Of a DNA stretch of 64,000 nt, positions 58,285 to 64,000 are shown in pieces. Source of the stretch: Trichuris trichiura. Taxonomy: Eukaryota > Nematoda > Enoplea > Trichinellida > Trichuridae. The stretch covers positions 620,001 through 684,000 of the forward strand of contig JBAJFE010000016.1 in assembly GCA_037903355.1 (NCBI GenBank), in the 5' to 3' direction. The translations under genes were made by a program, and so were the position numbers. How positions within the stretch are numbered: position 1 is the first letter of the stretch; every line of letters starts with the position of its first letter. Under the pieces are notes generated by a model. The model was not told where the DNA came from, searched no databases, and saw only the letters and a list, made by a program, of their open reading frames with translations.

Positions 58285-59693
58285 CAGGCAAAACCTGTTA
58301 GCATTTGTTGAAGAAAATACGAAAGCCTACGACAGGATACCGAAAAGGTAGAAAGTTCTGGGCTGAAAACCTGCATTTTTACCATTAGGGGCTCTGCGTT
58401 AGCTGGAATGATTAAGCCCTGAACTTATTTATAAGTAAGACTAATTATATTTGAATGTTGTCAAAAGTTAATTTTCTGCCAAAGTACGCTAATGAATAAG
58501 CCATTTGGTGCAGTTCTGTAGCGTGAAGCATTGACGCTGTACTAAAACTATTACAAGGAAGTAACCTGAATTTTGGAAAAACGAATGCTCATGGGATGTA
58601 AATACTTGCATGAATATGCATAAATTATTTCGTAATTAGGCCAGTCACGCGATAGCCTATTAGGGTGTACGGTAAGAACTTTATTGCTACTGTTCCGGCT
58701 GAAGCTGAAGCTAATGATGAGCAGGTAGTCCATCGGTACCTGCACATTCTACTGTACCTGTTTACTGTGTGTGCGTTTTGTGTGGACGTTTGCGCTTAGT
58801 TCATTGCGTCTGTTCTGTAGACTCAATAAACGGTCAGTTGAAAGCTGCGTTATTGTTAGTCTTACAGCCAAATTCGAATTTTGTTGTGAACAGCTACTTT
58901 TTAATTTTTAAGATGAAATTTTCATAACTCTCTATTGCAAACACCTGTTCAGCTAAAAATTTTTTCTTTAGAAGGTACAGACACTGCCTGGCAAAAGGGC
59001 AAAACCTACTTTTGCATAAATTGTTATTTGGGGTTTTGTTTATGACCTTTCAACATTATCATGCCTCCTCCGCGTGACAAAATTTATATTTCGTTGGTGC
59101 TATAATTGAATTTTCAAACCATTAGTGCTTTTGAACTCCCGCAGCCGCCTTGAAGATTAATTCTCCTAATATGGAATAAGGGTACAATGTGAGAAATTGT
59201 GCATTATTTATTGAATGCTATCGTCAGCTAACCAACCACTGACTGGGCCTATTAACAATCAGCTTATATGAAATCATTACTGTTTCTTTCTGACGTTTCC
59301 TGCTGTCGTACTGTACCTACCCAGTATCATTGAAAAATGCAGGTTCTATGTGACGTCATTAAAGCTTTGTATTTGCTGTTTGAGCGCACTTCACACTCAC
59401 CGCACGTTACAGTGGGATGCCTGTAGCACTCTTCCTACCCGCTGGTTCCATGGACATAGGGAAAACAAGTTTACTCGCCAAAAAGAGTATAAGCAGGCGC
59501 CTCACAGAAGGAAGATAACTGGGCTGACTAGTACTGTAATCTAAGCAATGCTTTTCATCGGCAGAACTCGTACATGCCATGTAATTGCACCTCATTTTTG
59601 GCTTTCGCTTCACTCTAGTCGCTTTCTATCAAAATTGTAATATAATCTACGAGAGGGGCTGCCGCGAATGAGAAACAAGTCAATAATCAGCAT
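58285..59693. repeat. 1.2 kb direct repeat, right copy, interrupted by a solo LTR
   Basis: 1409 bp; removing the 202-bp solo LTR and its 5-bp duplicated target leaves 1202 bp, the same length as the left copy. Shared landmarks include GGCCAGTCACGCGA, GCTAACCAACYACTGA and CTACGAGAGGGGCTGCCGCG. The divergence shows that the duplication is old. Confidence 0.85.
58691..58892 (+). mobile_element. Solo LTR with 5-bp target-site duplication
   Basis: 202 bp starting TGTTC and ending GAACA, flanked on both sides by GCTAC (58686-58690 and 58893-58897). The left 1.2 kb repeat lacks this insert and has a single TACTAC-like site at the same point, which gives an empty-site control. It contains CAATAAACGG in + orientation. 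It arose by insertion of an LTR element and LTR-LTR recombination. Confidence 0.88.
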
Positions 59694-60468
59694 GTTCTAT
59701 TTGGGATCGCAAAACGTAGCCACATTGCTGCTCCGTTCTGTGACGCATGGCTCACGTTAACCCTAATATTAAAACGACAAGCGCTGGATCAGTGGGAAGC
59801 TAGTTGTAGTGACGTCTTTTAGAACCCGCATTTTTTAACAGCATTGCGAGTTACAGTATAACTTTGACCGCGTCTCCCATAAAACGACTCAGTGTCACCG
59901 TTCGGCGCTAGTATTAAAAAATAGCTAAGAAATACAATTGTACTCGATTTGTAATTTTTAATAGAAACGAATTGTGAAAAACCAAGGCGCATTTGAATAA
60001 CTTTCATAAGTTAACCTGCACATCCTTAATACAGTTTTTGAATTTCGATAAACTGTTCAGTCTGTTTTGCCGCATTTTTCAAGTCAGGTACGTTTCGTTG
60101 CAAATTTGTTTAATTTTTATTATTTCAAAAAGTGCCAAAGGACTAACAGAGCGGTTGTAGGTTGCATCTCGGTTCGCTGACTAAAAAGTTTTCTTGAGAA
60201 GTAAATGCGAATCTCCTTTGCTTTTCAAAGCATTGTGCATACAATTTCTACGTCGGAAAATTTATTTTACGTAAAGTTAGATTTTTAAAATTTATAGCTT
60301 GAAACGGCTTTGTTCTACCGGAGGAGAACCAAACTGTTACAAGCCTTAAAGCGTAGCTAAAACACATTGTATTGTTGACGTAAAGGTTTTCCAATATTCA
60401 ATTTTAAGTTGGCTGGCTTGGAAACCGCACATGGAGCTCTTGCAAGCATTAAAGTAGGGACAGATTTT
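59694..60468. other. Short gene-free stretch after the retroelement cluster
   Basis: I see no coding sequence. On the minus strand it carries the probable 3' UTR of the eIF4E gene and its polyadenylation signal (60261-60266). Confidence 0.5.
60261..60266 (-). terminator. Candidate polyadenylation signal of the eIF4E gene
   Basis: AATAAA on the minus strand about 200 nt past the stop codon. The assignment rests on motif and position only. Confidence 0.45.
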
Positions 60469-61197
60469 TCAGCGTAACAGCTTGATATGGGGTTTGTAAA
60501 ATGCTGGACGCTCTTTTCCCACCAATATTTTGAATACTTCGCGGAACTGCTTCTTATCTTCTTCATTACAGTCCGAATGCAACCAAAGACCGACTTTATA
60601 ACCCTTCGAACGTACAGAGACAAAAATCCCATTAATGTATATGCATAAGAATTCCAACTGACCAGATAAAACTGCGATAATGAATTTCAACCAGCTCATA
60701 TTGACACCCTGTTGCGATGATACGTTTGATCGATTGAAGGATACCGCCACTCTGCCACCTCGCGCGTTTTCAGGCGATTCCCACTTGGGAGTTAGGTTCG
60801 CTTTAAAAATGAAATAATCAGCTCCAATCGGCAATTCGGATGGCCGTTTCAAGTTGTGATAAAAATGCCAAAACGTAACTGCATCGTCGATCATTGTAAC
60901 CCTATGCAAATTTTCTGACCAAGGTCCCCGAGACTGCCTGTTCGGCTTGTGATACCACCAAATCCAAGTGTGCAATAACGGTAGGAAATGCTGGTCGTCC
61001 TCCTCGCTGAAGGAATTCAATGTAGGGCTATCGGAATGCGAATTATTGGGGCTAGAAACAGACAAAACTTCAACTGAGGAAGTGTTTGTGTCGCCAGTTT
61101 TCTCTAATGATTCTTCTTCACCATTATCATTGGCGTAATCGTCTTCGTCGTCCGACGAGAACAAACTCCAATGTAATGGCTCTTCCTCTGACGTCAT
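60469..61197 (-). CDS. EIF4E: eIF4E-family cap-binding protein, intronless, with acidic N-terminal extension
   Basis: Binds the mRNA 5' cap to start translation. The 242-aa product has a Ser/Asp/Glu-rich extension of about 70 residues and then the eIF4E fold. The cap-stacking tryptophans are present: W93 in GPWSENL and W139 in PKWES, with E140 next to it. W205 matches the third conserved Trp. The first is Tyr in 4EHP, so this is a class I-type protein. FWHFYHNLKRPSELP and GADYFIFK also match. The ATG at 61197 is preferred over an earlier in-frame ATG at 61308, because the upstream residues are not eIF4E-like. The segment after SWLKFIIAVL diverges from typical eIF4E (no GAVV motif). No introns interrupt the gene, unlike its neighbours; a retrocopy origin is possible. 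Confidence 0.92.
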   Translation of the reverse strand: MTSEEEPLHWSLFSSDDEDDYANDNGEEESLEKTGDTNTSSVEVLSVSSPNNSHSDSPTLNSFSEEDDQHFLPLLHTWIWWYHKPNRQSRGPWSENLHRVTMIDDAVTFWHFYHNLKRPSELPIGADYFIFKANLTPKWESPENARGGRVAVSFNRSNVSSQQGVNMSWLKFIIAVLSGQLEFLCIYINGIFVSVRSKGYKVGLWLHSDCNEEDKKQFREVFKILVGKERPAFYKPHIKLLR

Positions 61198-62019
61198 TTT
61201 GTAAACTGTACTGCACACATGAGGAGACCTGTCTCGGCTGATCAAATCGAACAAAATAAATTTCCCGGAAAATTCAAGCAACTGCAGTTTAAAGCTGATT
61301 ATTAGCACAAAATTTAAATGTCAACCACCAATATTTAAAGTTTCCTAATAAAGAAGAACTAATCGACATAGCACTCGAATGACCCTGCCCAACGTTTTAC
61401 GCAGTCAAAGAAATCGCGGCAACGCGTCAAAAACACCCGGTATAACATCTAAAAAAATTTTCTGGTTCATACCTCCATTTGGGGGGCAAACTTTCGAACT
61501 GGACTAATGCAGAGCTGTTCGATCCACTCAAAAAAGAATATTTTGATATGCTAGCATAAAGAGCTGCGAAAACAAAAATTCAAACCTCCAATTAGTGATT
61601 TTCAAGTAACAACTGCTTTCGGGAACTGTGTTACCGCAACCACGGCTTACTACATTGCGATAGCCACGTATTTTGCTCAGGAAGCGGATTAAAAATTTGC
61701 ATAAACAGTAGCATGCCGAATATGGCGTCTTAGGAAGGCATAACCAACGAGTTTCAAAAAGAATCGTACTCCTAACTTGAACGTCATTTATCTTACTGTA
61801 AGACTGTTGGCGAATTTCGCGAAATTGCGGTTTTGCGGCGTTTTAAAATAATTTAAGCTTTTCAGAATGAACCTTCAAATGCGAGCACCTTGTTTCGTAC
61901 CTTGCTGCAAACGGCCGCATTGGATAAACTCGCTGCTAATTGCCCACGCGTCCAAAGACAAAAAGCAGAAGAGCCCTAAAACGAAAGCGCAAAGAAGCAA
62001 CGTTTAATACGCGCACGGT
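61198..62019. other. Intergenic region between eIF4E and POLR3G
   Basis: Serves as the upstream region of eIF4E and the 3' flank of POLR3G, both on the minus strand. I find no additional exon or clear promoter element. Confidence 0.5.
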
Positions 62020-63413
62020 TTAAACAAACGTAGCTTCATCACCGCTGGACTCATCTTCCAAGTCCGCTTCGCCATTGTCAAAGTAGGAGTCGATGTAGTC
62101 ATTTTCCTAAAATGGTTATGCTACAGAAGCCCTATTCAAACGCCCAATAGTATACTGTAAATCGAACAGCTTACAGGAAAGAGATTTTATAAATTTTTAG
62201 TACGTTACATACGCTCAGCAATGACCGATTTTGAGACGAGAAAGTCCCGCGTTACCACCTGCTTTTTAATAGCTCTTAAAAAGTGACATTTACTATTTAA
62301 CTTACTTCAGACTGCGTGAATTAAGCAGATCATCACTTGAACTAAACCATGACTAATAAATATTTACGCCTAAGTCATACTGTAGCATGAAAAATGCAAG
62401 TTCTTTTTTAAAAAGCCTGTCATACTGTAGCTTGAAAATGCAGGTACTTTTTTTTAAAAAACGGTTCCACGCTTAATTAATCCTACGCGTAAACACGAAG
62501 CTTGTATTTTAGCAAAGTACAAAAATAATAAAAATTACAAACTGCTTTGGTACATTCAAGGCTTGAATGGTGAACGCAATAACTGAGGTTTTGAAAATTG
62601 CAGTTTAAAAATCATTATTGAAACGTGATGTTCGAAATGAAAATTCACTTCGTTCAATGTTGGCCGAAAATAAAAATACGGTTACCTCTTCCAGATCATC
62701 TTCATTCAGCTCATCCGCGGAAAGACCTCTTATGTCCATCTCGTCCCCTTCGCCCTCTTCGCCGGCGGGTCGCGTCTGATCCGTCGGCTGCTCCTCTTCT
62801 GCAGCATCTTTTTCAGTCTCTGGGTGATCAATATCATTGTCTTGGCGCTTCCTGCGTTCTATTTCTTTTAGTGCCTTTAATTTCTACACCCATACAAAAA
62901 TCCGTACCGTAACGACATAGCAGTACGTATGAGTGCTGGCATACCGCTTACCTTAGGTATCTCCTTGAGGTGGTTGCTAGCAGAGGGTTGACACAACTTC
63001 GACTTTGGGTGCAGTTCTTTTGGAAAACGATAAAAGGCTAAAAAAATTTACATTTCGCGATAGTGACATAACGACAGCAGAAAATTACGGAAGAACCGGT
63101 CGTTGCTAACTTTACACAGATCCGCCGTGTTCGGACGATGATAGTAAGGCAGTTGTTGCAGACGCATAACGTAGCCTCTTTCGAATGCAACGTGAAGGGA
63201 AACAGAATCGACATTAACAGGTGAGGGCTTCATTTCCAACGGCTGAAAAGTGCTTGGTAAACTGGGAAAATAAAAATGAAACTTTTGCTCGGCAAATACA
63301 CTCACAGGATAAAGATCCGTAGACCCGAATGCCTGCTGCCCGTTGAAACGGTATCTTTTAGTGCCCATATTTCGCGTCATAGATAGCAAATGAGATTTCT
63401 TCCCTCTCGGCAT
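62020..63413 (-). CDS. POLR3G: RNA polymerase III subunit RPC7 (RPC32/POLR3G-like)
   Basis: Subunit of the Pol III initiation subcomplex that makes tRNA and 5S rRNA. The exons are 63413-63306, 63242-63089, 63037-62952, 62883-62686 and 62106-62020 (TAA), joined across GT-AG introns in frame to give 210 aa, the usual family length. The N-terminus has LYPPLEMKP, which matches the family LYPP-KP core. The middle has FYRFPKELHP. A long acidic stretch follows, and the C-terminus DYIDSYFDNGE is diagnostic of RPC7. The last intron (62107-62685) is much larger than the others, at 52-68 nt. An acceptor-like AG lies 10 nt before the ATG. Vertebrates have two paralogues (G and GL); a single invertebrate gene is co-orthologous to both. 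Confidence 0.93.
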
Positions 63414-64000
63414 TTGGCAGAACCTACAACGGGAAAACGCTTTTTTTCTATCTTAAAAGCCCATATGACAGCAGCACATGATAACACGTCGCGAAGCGGT
63501 TGAATAGATGCAGTAATTGAGCATGCAAGTAAAGACAGCATTAATACATGCCAACAGATATTAGTCAAAAAAATCGCATGAGGTACTTTCGCGAAGAGCT
63601 GCTAGTTATTTGAACTTGACTTTTTGCGATACAAACTGAGCGTGCTAAAAACTAATTAATCATTCGCAGGTTCATATTATTCCTACAGAACGCAAGGCAA
63701 CAATTGCGTTTTGCCAACTTAGGCTTTTCCTGCCACCTAAAAGTCGTCAGAACTATGCTGATTCGACCAAGACTGAAAGCGGGATTCAATTCAATTTTGC
63801 CAGTTTTTTGCAGAGGCAAGAAAACTCATTTTGGCTTTGTCACCGTGGACGAAGATGAAAAGCAGCAAAGAGGTTTGCTTTGTCGAATTGCCGCTCGCGT
63901 CTCACTGCGCTTTGTTGGTTTTCAAAAAGCTTTTTCACTTAAAACGCTCGTTGCGATCACCCTTCGATTAGTTTTTCACTCCCTCTAACGACAAATGATT
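63414..64000. other. Upstream flank of POLR3G to the window edge
   Basis: A + strand open frame (63704-63988) contains GKKTHFGFVTVDEDEKQQR after a TTTTTTGCAG acceptor-like tract near 63810. I cannot assign it to a family. It could be the edge of another gene or a chance frame. Confidence 0.25.

Overview
This is a eukaryotic, intron-bearing genome, almost certainly an invertebrate animal. It is AT-rich overall. The recognisable genes encode metazoan proteins: glycyl-tRNA synthetase, ANKRD50, a class B1 GPCR, an SRSF10-type SR protein, an eIF4E and the Pol III subunit RPC7. Most introns are only 48-63 nt. Several start codons sit just downstream of an acceptor-like AG, as expected where spliced leaders are used. 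A canonical minor-spliceosome (U12) intron is present. Together this fits a nematode outside the Caenorhabditis lineage, or another small-intron invertebrate, but the sequence alone does not settle the species.

Layout. 1-958: 3' part of GARS on the + strand. 1643-5380: complete ANKRD50 orthologue on the - strand, tail-to-tail with GARS. 5381-22962: long gene-poor stretch with palindromes, dispersed repeats and unexplained GC-richer blocks. 22963-26273: class B1 (secretin/CRF-like) receptor on the - strand, split into about 14 small exons so that only one leaves a sizeable open frame. 26274-48525: gene-poor and repeat-rich, with a self-complementary AAT/ATT microsatellite, a 3.7 kb element with about 420 bp inverted ends and two smaller foldback elements. 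48526-53024: SRSF10-like gene on the - strand with an AT-AC U12-type intron and an intronic tandem array. 53293-59693: decayed LTR-retrotransposon cluster between two direct repeats of about 1.2 kb, including two mag-type gag/pol remnants, their LTRs and primer-binding sites, tandem C2H2 finger units and a nested solo LTR with target-site duplication. 60469-61197: intronless eIF4E on the - strand. 62020-63413: five-exon RPC7 (POLR3G) gene on the - strand.

The host genes are unrelated functionally: protein synthesis (GARS, eIF4E), RNA processing (SRSF10), Pol III transcription (POLR3G), trafficking/scaffolding (ANKRD50) and peptide signalling (GPCR). I see no operon or gene-cluster logic linking them. 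The most notable points are the U12 AT-AC intron inside the RRM of SRSF10, the receptor gene hidden in apparently empty sequence, and the foldback and nested-LTR structures. Exon models were derived by hand from splice consensus, frame continuity and family conservation, and have not been checked against transcripts.
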